DNA of 64,000 nt. Source: Aminobacter carboxidus (GTDB lineage Bacteria > Pseudomonadota > Alphaproteobacteria > Rhizobiales > Rhizobiaceae). The translations under genes and the position numbers were made by a program. Numbering within the stretch: the stretch's first letter is position 1; each line of letters opens with the position of its first letter. This document shows, piece after piece, positions 54,462-62,957 of this stretch. Below the pieces are notes generated by a model. That model saw only the letters and a program-made list of their open reading frames with translations, had not been told where the DNA came from and ran no database searches. The DNA lies in NCBI RefSeq assembly GCF_014863355.1, contig NZ_JACZEP010000010.1, positions 62,001 to 126,000 on the forward strand, written 5' to 3'.

Positions 54462-55119
54462 AGATGTCGAGCCTCCCGCCGGCGAGGATCATGCGGCGCG
54501 CGTCGACCTGGTCCATCAGGCCGAGATCGTGGGTGGCGATGACGACGGCGGTGCCAAGCCGGTTGAGCTCGATGAACAGCCTGAGCAGGCGTCGCGCCAG
54601 CGGCGGATCGACATTGCCGGTCGGCTCGTCGGCGAGCAGGATTTCGGGTTGCTCGATCAGCGCCCGGGCGATCGCGGCGCGCTGCTTTTCACCGCCCGAC
54701 AGCACCGGCGGCAGCACATGCATGCGCTCGCCGAGGCCGACCCATTTGAGCAGCTCGGTGACGTCGGTGCGGTAGCTGGCCTCCTCGCGCCCGCGCACGC
54801 GCAGCGGCAGCGCCACATTCTCGTAGGTGGTCATGTGGTCGAGCAGGCGGAAATCCTGGAACACCACACCGATGCGCCGGCGCATCAGCGGCAGTTCGGT
54901 GCGCGTGATGCGCGAGCGGTCCTTGCCAAAGACGCTGATCAGGCCGCGTGTCGGCTTGAGCGACAAGAACAGCAGCCTGAGCAAGGTGGTCTTGCCGGCA
55001 CCGGAAGGCCCGCTCAGGAACTGGAACGAGCGCTCGGGGATGTGGAAGGAGATGTCACGAAGGATCTCCGGTCCCATCCCGTATCTGAGGCCGACATTCT
55101 CGAAGCGGATCACGTGCAA
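54454..55119 (-). CDS. ftsE: Cell division ATP-binding protein FtsE
   Basis: The 221-residue ABC ATPase has Walker A GPSGAGKTT near residue 39, signature LSGGEKQR near 141 and Walker B ILLADEPTGNVD near 161. It works with FtsX at the division septum. Its upstream region holds four tandem 18-base repeats and a CtrA-like box. Confidence 0.95.
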   Translation of the reverse strand: MHVIRFENVGLRYGMGPEILRDISFHIPERSFQFLSGPSGAGKTTLLRLLFLSLKPTRGLISVFGKDRSRITRTELPLMRRRIGVVFQDFRLLDHMTTYENVALPLRVRGREEASYRTDVTELLKWVGLGERMHVLPPVLSGGEKQRAAIARALIEQPEILLADEPTGNVDPPLARRLLRLFIELNRLGTAVVIATHDLGLMDQVDARRMILAGGRLDIYD

Positions 55120-55133
55120 CAGACCTTGAAGTG

Positions 55134-55205
55134 GCGAAACCCTGGGAACTGGCGAAACCCCGGGAACTTACGAAACCATGGGAACTTGCGAATCCACGGA
55201 GATTC
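55134..55205. repeat. Four tandem 18-base repeats upstream of ftsE
   Basis: Units GCGAAACCCTGGGAACTG, GCGAAACCCCGGGAACTT, ACGAAACCATGGGAACTT and a degenerate fourth run head to tail at 55134, 55152, 55170 and 55188. They lie 15 bases before the ftsE start, probably inside its 5' untranslated region. Confidence 0.8.
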
Positions 55206-55255
55206 ATCGGGACCCTGGCTGCCCGTTTCTACGAAACGACCATGGGTCCGCATGG

Positions 55256-55270
55256 TTAACGGACGGTTAA
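55256..55270. promoter_or_regulatory. CtrA-like box between ftsE and a DUF3426-like gene
   Basis: TTAA (55256-55259), seven bases, TTAA (55267-55270) is the consensus for the cell-cycle regulator CtrA, TTAA-N7-TTAA. It lies 137 bases before ftsE and 94 bases before the divergent gene. By analogy to other alphaproteobacteria it could time division-gene expression. Confidence 0.55.
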
Positions 55271-55363
55271 GTTTCCGTCCGGGGTGGGGCGCTGTGGCAC
55301 CTCGGTGGCGAAGCATTAACCATTTCCGTTTACCCCCTCTCAGCAAAATGTCTAAGGGGTCTG

Positions 55364-56002
55364 ATGGCTGAGCAGCGGAAAGCACGCCCGGTTTCCGGCG
55401 AAATCATGACCGATGACGGCCGCGACACTTCCGCCCAGCTCCAGCGCGTGCATGCTTGTGACATCATCGACGCCGATTTCGAGGTCGTGACGCCTGCCGA
55501 GCGCCAAAACGAATCATCTGCCGCCCAGCCCGTTTTCGCCAACCCGTCCGCCAATGTCGGCGGCATGGAGATGTTGCGTTCGGCGCGACTGCGCCCTGAG
55601 GCCGGGCCGGTGCGCGGGGGGCCGATCTTCTGGCTTGCCGGTATCTCCTTGGCAGCAGTGGCGTTTTGGGTCGCCGGCGGGCACCAGCTTGTACATGCGG
55701 CAGCGTTGCCGCTGCCCTGGCAGGCGCCTGATCTGCGCATCGCCGAGATCAGTTCGCGCATCGACAGCTCCGGGGTCAGGCCGCTGCTGCTGGTCGACGG
55801 TGCCGCCTTCAACGATGGTCAAAGCCCGGCCCTGTTGCCGCCGATCGACGTGGCCGTGACAGGCAATGACGGCAAAACCTTGCGCTACAGGCTGGGGACA
55901 GGGGCCGTTCCGGTGGCGCCGGGCGCAAGTTGGGCCTTTTCGAGCCGGCTCGACGTGCCTATGAACGGGATAAAGACCGTCACGGTCGCTTTTTCGGAAT
56001 AG
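55364..56002 (+). CDS. DUF3426-like single-span membrane protein
   Basis: The 212-residue protein has a soluble N-terminal region of about 85 residues, one transmembrane segment (IFWLAGISLAAVAFWVAG) and a periplasmic beta domain resembling FxLYD/DUF3426 (DLRIAEISSRIDSSGVRPLL). Many relatives carry an N-terminal zinc ribbon; none is seen here. It lies between ftsE and hpt, a typical place in Rhizobiales, and is of unknown function. Confidence 0.7.
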   Translation: MAEQRKARPVSGEIMTDDGRDTSAQLQRVHACDIIDADFEVVTPAERQNESSAAQPVFANPSANVGGMEMLRSARLRPEAGPVRGGPIFWLAGISLAAVAFWVAGGHQLVHAAALPLPWQAPDLRIAEISSRIDSSGVRPLLLVDGAAFNDGQSPALLPPIDVAVTGNDGKTLRYRLGTGAVPVAPGASWAFSSRLDVPMNGIKTVTVAFSE

Positions 56003-56011
56003 GATGCTGTC

Positions 56012-56554
56012 ATGCCTGTTGTGCGCGACAAGGAAATCGAAGTGCTGTTCTCCGCCTCGGCGATCGCGCGGCGCAATCTCGAACTGGCCAAGGACATCGC
56101 GGCGCACGACTACACCGACCTTTTGGTCATCTCGGTGCTGAAGGGCTCGTTCATCTTTGCCGCCGACCTGATCCGCGCCATGCACGATGTCGGCCTGTCG
56201 CCGGAAGTCGAGTTCATCTTCATCTCCAGCTACGGCGCGGGCACCACCAGCGGCGAGGTCCGTGTGCTGCGCGACATCGACAACGAGGTTGCCGGCCGCG
56301 ACGTGCTGTTGATCGACGACATTCTCGAATCGGGCAAGACGCTGAAGTTCACCCGCGAGCTGATGATGTCGCGCGGCGCCAAGAGCTGCTCGATCGCCGT
56401 GCTACTCGACAAGCGCATGCGCCGCAAGACCGACCTCGACGCCGATTATGTCGGCTTCGACTGCCCCGATTATTTCGTCGTCGGCTACGGCATGGACGTG
56501 GCGCACGCCTTCCGCGAGCTGCCTTTCGTCGGCGTGGTCAAAGGCGAAGCCTGA
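56012..56554 (+). CDS. hpt: Hypoxanthine phosphoribosyltransferase
   Basis: The 180-residue protein has the PRPP-binding motif DVLLIDDILESGKTLKF near residue 98, YGAGTTSGEVRVL near 71 and the C-terminal VGYGMDVAHAFRELPFVG. It converts hypoxanthine (and possibly guanine) to IMP/GMP in purine salvage. It begins 9 bases after the preceding gene. Confidence 0.93.
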   Translation: MPVVRDKEIEVLFSASAIARRNLELAKDIAAHDYTDLLVISVLKGSFIFAADLIRAMHDVGLSPEVEFIFISSYGAGTTSGEVRVLRDIDNEVAGRDVLLIDDILESGKTLKFTRELMMSRGAKSCSIAVLLDKRMRRKTDLDADYVGFDCPDYFVVGYGMDVAHAFRELPFVGVVKGEA

Positions 56555-56617
56555 GCGGCGATCACAAATTTTGCGGCGTTCAGAAATCGTCAACCAGTCG
56601 CGGCAAATATCGCCGCC

Positions 56618-57013
56618 ATGGCAAAACTTCTGATCGTTGAGGACGATGAGTCCGTCCGTACCCTCGCTGCCCGCGCGCTCGAACGCTTGGGCCACAAGGT
56701 CGATGTCGCGTGCGATGGTGCTGAAGGGCTCGACCGCATCCTTCAGGCGCGCGGCTGTTATGACCTCGTCGTCTCCGACATCCGCATGCCGGAGATGGAC
56801 GGCATCGAGATGGCGCAGAATGCGGCGCGCGCCTATCCCGGCCTGCCGATCCTGTTGATGACCGGTTATGCCGACCAGCGCGAACGCGCCGAGGAACTCG
56901 ACGCGATCATCATCGATGTCGTGCAAAAGCCGTTCACTCTGTCGGAGATCCGCGACCGCGTCTCGCTGGCGCTCGCCGCTCAGTCGAGCGTGGCGCTTGC
57001 CGGTGCTGCCTGA
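56618..57013 (+). CDS. cpdR: Single-domain response regulator CpdR
   Basis: The 131-residue protein is a receiver domain: LLIVEDDESVRTLAARALERL at the start, the phosphorylated Asp in VVSDIRMPEMDG near residue 53, LLMTGYADQRERA and VVQKPFTLSEI (conserved Lys). It resembles CpdR, which directs ClpXP proteolysis of CtrA-pathway targets during the alphaproteobacterial cell cycle. Its end overlaps the convergent DMT gene by 34 bases. Confidence 0.88.
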   Translation: MAKLLIVEDDESVRTLAARALERLGHKVDVACDGAEGLDRILQARGCYDLVVSDIRMPEMDGIEMAQNAARAYPGLPILLMTGYADQRERAEELDAIIIDVVQKPFTLSEIRDRVSLALAAQSSVALAGAA

Positions 57014-57924
57014 GGCGGCCGCGTCCCGACATTGAGCGCAAAGATGCCGGCGCCGACGATCAGCAAGGCGCCGATGACAGTGCCTGAGCCGGGGACCTCG
57101 GCGAAGAACAGGAAGCCCCATAACGGCGCCCACAGCAGCCCGGTATATTCGAAGGTCGCCGCCTTGTTGGCCGGGGTCAGCCGGTAGGCCTGGCCGAGCA
57201 GCACCATGCCGGCAGCGGCAATGACGCCGCAGGCGCCCATCATCAGGAAATCGCTGAGGCTTGGCCAGAGCCATGGCCGCATCAGGAAATCGAGGCTGGG
57301 ATGCCCGGTCTGCTGGAAGCCGGTGGCGGCAAAGACCGTGGTGATGACCACCGCGCCGAGGAGATAGGCGGCGTTCTGGTAAAAGGCCATGGTCGTTGCA
57401 CTTTCGCTGACGCCGACCTTGCGCGCCATCAGCTGCGAGAAGCTGTAGAGAAACGCCGAGGCCAGCGACAGCAGGGCTGCCCATTCGAAGATGCCGGCAC
57501 CGGGATTGACCATGACGATGACGCCGAAAAGGCCGACGGTGCCGGCACAAAGGCTTTGCCACGGCAGGCGCTCGCCGAGATAGGGGCCGGCCATGGTCAT
57601 GATCAAAAGCGGTGCGAGGAAGAAAAGGGCTGCCGCATCGGCGATCGGCAGTGCCGGGATCGCCAGGTAATAGGCGCAGTAGGACACAAACAGGATCGCC
57701 GAGCGCGTGGCAAGGAAACGCCAGTTGGGCGAGGCCAGTGCCGCCAGCCCGACATCGCGATGCACCAGCACAAGCAGGATCGGCAGCGCCACGACAGCGC
57801 GTATCAGCAGCGCCTCGCTGACCGGGTAGGTGCCTGAAACCGCCTTGATCAGCGCGTCCTGGATCGAAAACACCAGCACGCCCAGGCATAGGCAAAGGAT
57901 GCCGACAAGCGTTCTGTTGCGCAT
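56980..57924 (-). CDS. DMT family (EamA) transporter
   Basis: The 314-residue membrane protein has ten hydrophobic segments in two EamA repeats, starting VGILCLCLGVLVFSIQDALI and with ALLSLASAFLYSFSQLMARK near residue 150. It probably exports a metabolite such as an amino acid or S-adenosylmethionine. Start at 57924 is chosen as the first ATG giving family length. Confidence 0.85.
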   Translation of the reverse strand: MRNRTLVGILCLCLGVLVFSIQDALIKAVSGTYPVSEALLIRAVVALPILLVLVHRDVGLAALASPNWRFLATRSAILFVSYCAYYLAIPALPIADAAALFFLAPLLIMTMAGPYLGERLPWQSLCAGTVGLFGVIVMVNPGAGIFEWAALLSLASAFLYSFSQLMARKVGVSESATTMAFYQNAAYLLGAVVITTVFAATGFQQTGHPSLDFLMRPWLWPSLSDFLMMGACGVIAAAGMVLLGQAYRLTPANKAATFEYTGLLWAPLWGFLFFAEVPGSGTVIGALLIVGAGIFALNVGTRPPQAAPASATLD

Positions 57925-58069
57925 GTTATGGGGGTGCCCAGCTGTGAGGTCGTCCTGACGATTGTAGCCTGAGATCGGGCGGCGCGAGAGCGCTTGCCGG
58001 CGCTGCCTGTTGGGCCAGCGGCGGGCGTCCGGTCTTCGGAGCATTCGGCCAAAAACGATGCGCCGAGCC

Positions 58070-58152
58070 AAAAAAAACCCGCCGGCAAAGTCGCGGCGGG
58101 TGAGTAACTACCAGTCGGCAGCCGCATCTGACGGCCACCTTCCAATGGGTAG
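58070..58152 (-). ncRNA. Small RNA candidate with its own promoter and terminator (suhB/MmgR-like)
   Basis: A minus-strand promoter TTTGCA-17-GAATAG (58181-58186, 58158-58163) precedes a folded segment. CTACC (58148-58152) pairs with GGTAG (58108-58112) around a GCCG/CGGC inner stem. A strong terminator follows: ACCCGCC..GGCGGGT (58077-58101) and eight T. The RNA would be about 82 bases, lies between the divergent LysR gene and the DMT gene, and by memory resembles the alphaproteobacterial suhB/MmgR class. Confidence 0.55.
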
Positions 58153-58220
58153 CGGGACTATTCTCCGCCGTTTGACACGATGCAAACGAATTGAAATGAT
58201 GACAGTCATTAGATTTTTTC

Positions 58221-59099
58221 ATGGCTGAAAACGTTTTCATGACCGCCCGCCTCGACAGCGACCTGTTGCGCACATTTCTCGCGGTGGCCGAGAGCGGCAA
58301 TTTCACCCGCGCGGCCGAAGGCGTCGGCCGCACCCAGTCGGCGATCTCGATGCAGATCAAGCGGCTCGAACAGATCGTCGGCGACACATTGTTTGCGCGC
58401 GGCGCACGCGGCGTCGCACTGACCGAGCGCGGCACCGAGCTTGTCGCCAATGCCCGCCGCATCGTTGCCCTGCTCGACGAAACCGCCTCGGCGATGCGCG
58501 CGGCACCGCTGGGCGGGCCGGTGCGGATCGGCCTGCCCGAGGAATATGGCCAGCCCGTGCTGTCGCGTGCGCTCGGAGCGTTTGCCAAGCGCCATTCCCA
58601 GGTCGAGGTCACCGTCCGCTTCGGTTATTCGGTGTCGCAGCTGGCCGCCCTTGCGGCGGGAGAGCTTGATCTGGCGGTGGTGTTCGAATGGCAGCATCCC
58701 TCAGGCGCCGAAGTGCTAATGAGCGACCCGACCGTCTGGGTGACCTCGATCCATCATCATCTGCACATGCTGCGGCCGCTGCCGATCGCCATGTACACCC
58801 GCCATGGCTGGTCGCGCGATTATGCGCTGCGCTCGCTCGAACGGCGCGGCATCGACTACCGCTTCGCCTACACCAGCGACACCACCAACGGGCTGTCGCT
58901 GGCCGTCACCGCCGGCCTTGCCGTGGCGCCGATGGCGCGCTCCAACATTCCCCTGGACTGCCGCGAACTGACCGAAACAGAAGGTTTTGGGGCGATCGAC
59001 ACGACAAGGGTGGTGCTGCACCGCAATCCGCGCGCCACCAGCGAAGCCGTCGACGCCATGGCCGATGCCATCCGCGAGGCGTTTCATCAACGGCGCTGA
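58221..59099 (+). CDS. LysR family transcriptional regulator
   Basis: The 292-residue LysR protein has a helix-turn-helix NFTRAAEGVGRTQSAISMQI near residue 27 and an effector domain with GELDLAVVFEWQ near 147. The predicted small RNA promoter is just upstream on the other strand. The glutathione S-transferase gene 94 bases downstream is a possible target. Confidence 0.92.
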   Translation: MAENVFMTARLDSDLLRTFLAVAESGNFTRAAEGVGRTQSAISMQIKRLEQIVGDTLFARGARGVALTERGTELVANARRIVALLDETASAMRAAPLGGPVRIGLPEEYGQPVLSRALGAFAKRHSQVEVTVRFGYSVSQLAALAAGELDLAVVFEWQHPSGAEVLMSDPTVWVTSIHHHLHMLRPLPIAMYTRHGWSRDYALRSLERRGIDYRFAYTSDTTNGLSLAVTAGLAVAPMARSNIPLDCRELTETEGFGAIDTTRVVLHRNPRATSEAVDAMADAIREAFHQRR

Positions 59100-59193
59100 A
59101 TGCGAAACTGAATCGACCTCCTGCCAACGCTCCTGACAAAATGGTGTCAGGATGGCGGTGCTATTCTGGCACCCTCAGAACGAGGAGAGAGCC

Positions 59194-59820
59194 ATGATCA
59201 CCTTCTATCACGCCCCTTGGTCGCGCGCGTCCAACATGCTTTGGCTGCTCGAGGAACTCGGCGCGCCTTATGAGATCGAGACTGTCGACATCCGCGCGCC
59301 TGGCGGGGTGGCGGAAGAATACCGCGCGATCCAGCCCAACAAGAAGGTGCCGGCGATCGTCCATGACGGCGTGGTGGTCACCGAGCGGGCGGCGATCTGC
59401 ACCTATCTGTGCGATGCCTTTCCCGAAGCCGGCCTTGCGCCCGCCATCGGCGACAAGATGCGCGCGCCTTATCTGACCTGGCTGGTCTATGCCGATGCGG
59501 TGTTCGACCCTACGCTTGCGGCCAAGGCGCATGGCCACGAATTCATGGGTGGCGGCTATTCCTATGGCTCGTTCAGCGAGATGGTCGCCAATCTCGAAAA
59601 GACGCTGGCCTCGCGCCCTTACATCGCCGGCGACCGCTTCACCGCGGCCGACACCCAGATCGGCGGCGGCATCAATTTCGGCATCCGCGTGCTCAAGACC
59701 TTGCCCGAAAAGCCGGTGTTCCTCGACTATGTCGAGCGCCTCGCAGCACGCCCCGCCTTCCAGCGCGCCAGCCAGAAGGATTATGCCATGGCGCAAGAGG
59801 CGGGCATGGTTGCGGGGTGA
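59194..59820 (+). CDS. Glutathione S-transferase
   Basis: The 208-residue protein has a thioredoxin-like N-terminal domain with the glutathione site (FYHAPWSRASNMLWLLEELG, PNKKVPAIV, TERAAICTYL) and an all-helical C-terminal domain. It conjugates glutathione to electrophiles or acts as a peroxidase/isomerase; the class is not resolved. The ATG at 59194 has CGAGGAGAG upstream. Confidence 0.9.
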   Translation: MITFYHAPWSRASNMLWLLEELGAPYEIETVDIRAPGGVAEEYRAIQPNKKVPAIVHDGVVVTERAAICTYLCDAFPEAGLAPAIGDKMRAPYLTWLVYADAVFDPTLAAKAHGHEFMGGGYSYGSFSEMVANLEKTLASRPYIAGDRFTAADTQIGGGINFGIRVLKTLPEKPVFLDYVERLAARPAFQRASQKDYAMAQEAGMVAG

Positions 59821-60127
59821 AGGGAGGGGGCGGCTGAAGGGCAGAGCGGGACCTTGCACTTTCGGCCTCGCGCTTCTTCACACCCCTCTCTGTCCTGCCG
59901 GACATCTCCCCCGCAAGGGGGGAGATCAGGCCGTCATCGGCGCCGAAGCCAATCACTAACGCCGCAAAGCTGGTTCTACGTCGTCACAGGATGAGCGCCG
60001 TCGGCGGCAAGATTAATCTCCCCCCTTGCGGGGGAGATGGCCGGCAGGCCAGAGAGGGGTGGGACGGAGAGCGCCGGTGCAGTAAGGGCGCACGAATCAA
60101 GGCAGCTCCCGCCGCCGCTAAAACCGC
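59821..60127. other. Intergenic region dominated by a palindromic repeat
   Basis: The gap between the GST gene and the end of the TIGR02302-type gene contains no coding frame of interest; most of it is the large inverted repeat listed separately. Confidence 0.6.
59882..60060. repeat. RIME-like rhizobial intergenic element with 45-base inverted arms
   Basis: Arms at 59882-59926 and 60016-60060 are inverted and match at 43 of 45 positions. Each arm begins ACCCCTCTCTG and contains CCCCCGCAAGGGGGG. Each arm also contains its own small hairpin: TGTCC-TGCC-GGACA in the left, TGGCC-GGCA-GGCCA in the right. The two arm differences compensate within those local hairpins. It resembles the Rhizobium-specific intergenic mosaic elements. 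Confidence 0.8.
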
Positions 60128-62725
60128 CTATCTCAGCTCCAGCAGCCGCTCGAGATAGCTGCGTTCCAGTTCGGGGCTGAGCGCGTTGCCCAGGCGCTTG
60201 CGGATGGCGTCGAGGATCTGGCGGGCGCGCTGGACGTCGATCTCGTCGGGCACCTTGGTCGAGTCGCCGAAATCGGGGCCGGTGGTGGCGCGCGGCCGGC
60301 CGAGCGGGTCGCGGTCGGCATTCTGCTGGCGGCCGCCTTCGCCGCTGCCGCCCTGGTCGCCCTGCATCGCCTGCATCTGCTGCATCATGTCCTGGGCGCC
60401 CTGGCGCAGCGCTTCGAGCGCACGGCCCTGATGGCCGACGGCGCGGTCGCCTTCGCCCTTGCCGAGCGAACCCTCGGCCTGGTTCATCGATTCACCGGCG
60501 TCGCCAAAACCTTTGCCGGGCTTGATGCCAAGGCCCTCGAGCCCCTTCATCAGCGCTTCGAGATCCTTTTCGAGCTGGCCCTGGCCCTGCTGCAACTGCT
60601 TCAGCGCATCGGCGAATTCCTGCGGCGTCATCGGCCGGCCCTGCTGGCCCTTGCCCTGCTCGTCCTTGCCTTGCTCGCCCTGTTGCTGCTGCTGGCCGGG
60701 CTCGCCGCTGTCGCCGAACGGATCGCTCTGCTGGTCGCCCTGCTGGCCGCGCTGCATCTGGTCCATGCGGAAGGTCTCGTTCATCATCTCCTGCTGGCGC
60801 CGCATGATCTCGCCGAGCTTGTCCATCTGTTGGCGCATCTCGGAATTCTGCTGGCCCTGCTGTCCCTGCTGGCGCTTGCCGGCCTGCAGGTTGTTCATCA
60901 TGTCCTGCAATTGCGACAAAAGCTCACGCGCCTGGTCGCGATTGCCCGACTTGGCCAGGTTCTCGATCTGGTCGAGCATGCGCTGCAGGTCGCTCTGGCG
61001 CAGCTCCTGGCCCGGCGACTGGTCCTGGGTGGTCTGGTTTTGCTGGTTGCGTTCGGCGAATTCGCGCAGGAATTCGTTCATCGCCTCGCGCAGCTCGGCC
61101 ATCAGCTTGTCGATCTCTTCATCGCTGGCGCCGCGTTCAAGCGCGTCCTGCAAGGCCTGCTGGGCCTGGCGCAGGCGCTTTTCCGCCGCCGACAGGTCGC
61201 CGTCCTCGATGCCGAGCGCCACCTGCCAGAGGTAGGTTGCGACCTCGCGCAGCTGATCGTCGGAGCCGGCCATCTTGAGCCGGGTGCGGGCGCTCATCAA
61301 GGCGAGGTAATGCGACAGGTTGTCGATCGTATCTTCGGGCCTGAGCGTGATCGCGTCCATCAGCTCGAGCACGCGCGCCCTGGCATTGGCGTCGAGCGAA
61401 AGCAGCCGCCTTTGCTCGATCACCGCGCGGGCGAGGGGGTTGGTGAAGGGTTTTTCGGGCAGGATGATGGTCTTGGTTTCGCTTTTGGCTTGCTGGCCGG
61501 CGTCGTCGGTGGCGTGCAAGGTGAGCTTCACCGAAGCCCCGGCCCAGACATGCTCGGTCAGGTCGCGTGTCGCCTTGATGGGCTTCTTGGCGGCATTGCG
61601 GCGCGGCAAGGACAGCGGCATTTCGGGCGGGCCGTAGAGCGGGCGGGCATTCGGCGCCTGTTGTTCGGCCAAGGCGAAGTCGGCCTTGGCCGAGGCTGCG
61701 CCATAGTCGTCCTCGATAGTGTAGTTCAGCTCCAGCGTGCCGTTGACGGCGCGCTTGGGCTCGCCGGCAAAGCTGATCTTGGGTGGCGTGTCGGCAATGA
61801 CGGTGAAGGCCCAGCTGTCGAGCTCGTCGTCGCCGGACTTCAGCGTAAGCTTACCCTCGGTGGTGAGCTTGTCGGCAAACTGCCTGACAGTGGCGACAGG
61901 CCCCGAAGTCACGGGTGCTGCGGGATCGGCTTTTGGGCCCATCGGGGCGATGTCGCGCACCGTGCCTGAAGCATCGGTGAAGGCGAGGGTTTCTTCGCCC
62001 GAGCCGCCGGTGACACGCAGCGACAATTCACTGCCCTCGGGCACACTGACGACGCCAGCATCCTTGCTGGCATCGGCGGTCAGGAAGATCGGTGCCTTGC
62101 CGGTATAGGTCGGCGGCGTCACCCAGGCGTCGATGCGCGGCGGAACGAGGTCATGCGCCGCATGCGCCCTGAAGGCGTCGCCCAAGCGGCCGCCGCTCGG
62201 ACCGAACGAGAGGGCAAAGGCTGAGACAAACAGCAAGGCGGCCCCAGCGCGCAGCGCCCATGGATCGCGCTCGGGCACACGCGTCCTGGGCAGGTCGCCG
62301 CCAAGGCTGCCGAGCCGTTCGGCCATGCGCTTCTGGTGTTCGCGCCACAAGGCGTCGGCAAAGCCGTCGGGCTTGCCCGAGGGCCGGTCGGTCTGAACCT
62401 GCACCGGGGTGTGCAGCAGCTGGTTGGCACGTTCGAGACGGCTGTCGATCTCGACCCATGTCGGCAAGCGGAAAAAGCGCAACGGATAAAGTGCGGCAAG
62501 CCCGGCAAGGCCGAAGGCAATGGCCAGCGCCAGCCGCGCCATGTCGGGCAGCACCCTGAACAGGCCAAGCCATGACAGGCTGACGAACAGGCTCACGACA
62601 ACGATTGCCGGCAGCACCAGCGGCCAGCCGCGCTCGACGACCATGGCCGCCGATATGGCCAGGCGCGTCCGGCCCAGGCTGGCGGCGAGTTTGCGGTGCA
62701 AAGCTGGTCTTGTCGGTTCCGTCAT
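60128..62725 (-). CDS. TIGR02302 family protein (DUF4175-like), large membrane-anchored
   Basis: The 865-residue protein has two to three N-terminal hydrophobic segments (VLPAIVVVSLFVSLSWLGLF, ALAIAFGLAGLAALYPL), a periplasmic beta region, then a helical section and a very Gln-rich, coiled-coil-like C-terminal region (residues about 600-800). It is the TIGR02302 family of alphaproteobacteria, of unknown function and probably envelope-related. The ATG at 62725 has GGAAAGG upstream; the in-frame ATG at 62755 is an alternative. Confidence 0.9.
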   Translation of the reverse strand: MTEPTRPALHRKLAASLGRTRLAISAAMVVERGWPLVLPAIVVVSLFVSLSWLGLFRVLPDMARLALAIAFGLAGLAALYPLRFFRLPTWVEIDSRLERANQLLHTPVQVQTDRPSGKPDGFADALWREHQKRMAERLGSLGGDLPRTRVPERDPWALRAGAALLFVSAFALSFGPSGGRLGDAFRAHAAHDLVPPRIDAWVTPPTYTGKAPIFLTADASKDAGVVSVPEGSELSLRVTGGSGEETLAFTDASGTVRDIAPMGPKADPAAPVTSGPVATVRQFADKLTTEGKLTLKSGDDELDSWAFTVIADTPPKISFAGEPKRAVNGTLELNYTIEDDYGAASAKADFALAEQQAPNARPLYGPPEMPLSLPRRNAAKKPIKATRDLTEHVWAGASVKLTLHATDDAGQQAKSETKTIILPEKPFTNPLARAVIEQRRLLSLDANARARVLELMDAITLRPEDTIDNLSHYLALMSARTRLKMAGSDDQLREVATYLWQVALGIEDGDLSAAEKRLRQAQQALQDALERGASDEEIDKLMAELREAMNEFLREFAERNQQNQTTQDQSPGQELRQSDLQRMLDQIENLAKSGNRDQARELLSQLQDMMNNLQAGKRQQGQQGQQNSEMRQQMDKLGEIMRRQQEMMNETFRMDQMQRGQQGDQQSDPFGDSGEPGQQQQQGEQGKDEQGKGQQGRPMTPQEFADALKQLQQGQGQLEKDLEALMKGLEGLGIKPGKGFGDAGESMNQAEGSLGKGEGDRAVGHQGRALEALRQGAQDMMQQMQAMQGDQGGSGEGGRQQNADRDPLGRPRATTGPDFGDSTKVPDEIDVQRARQILDAIRKRLGNALSPELERSYLERLLELR

Positions 62726-62957
62726 CGGCCTTTCCGCATGGGTGGCGCGGGCCACCTGCCTTTTGGCAGAATAGCATCAATCACGGCGAAGGCGAGGCGA
62801 CCTACGTAATCGTGAAGCTTGGCAGCCACGCTGCCAGCAGATGCGCCGGGCCTGTAGCACGACCTTTCGATGGGCGCGATTGCGCACGTTGGCATCAGTT
62901 GCCGATCGATTGCCGTGAACGCCGAAAGGCATGTCCATCGCCCGAAAGGCGATGCGG

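Noticed and set aside
60431-61969. 512-codon Leu-rich frame opposite the TIGR02302-type gene
   Set aside because: It is the antisense reading of Gln-rich repeats; no recognisable domain.
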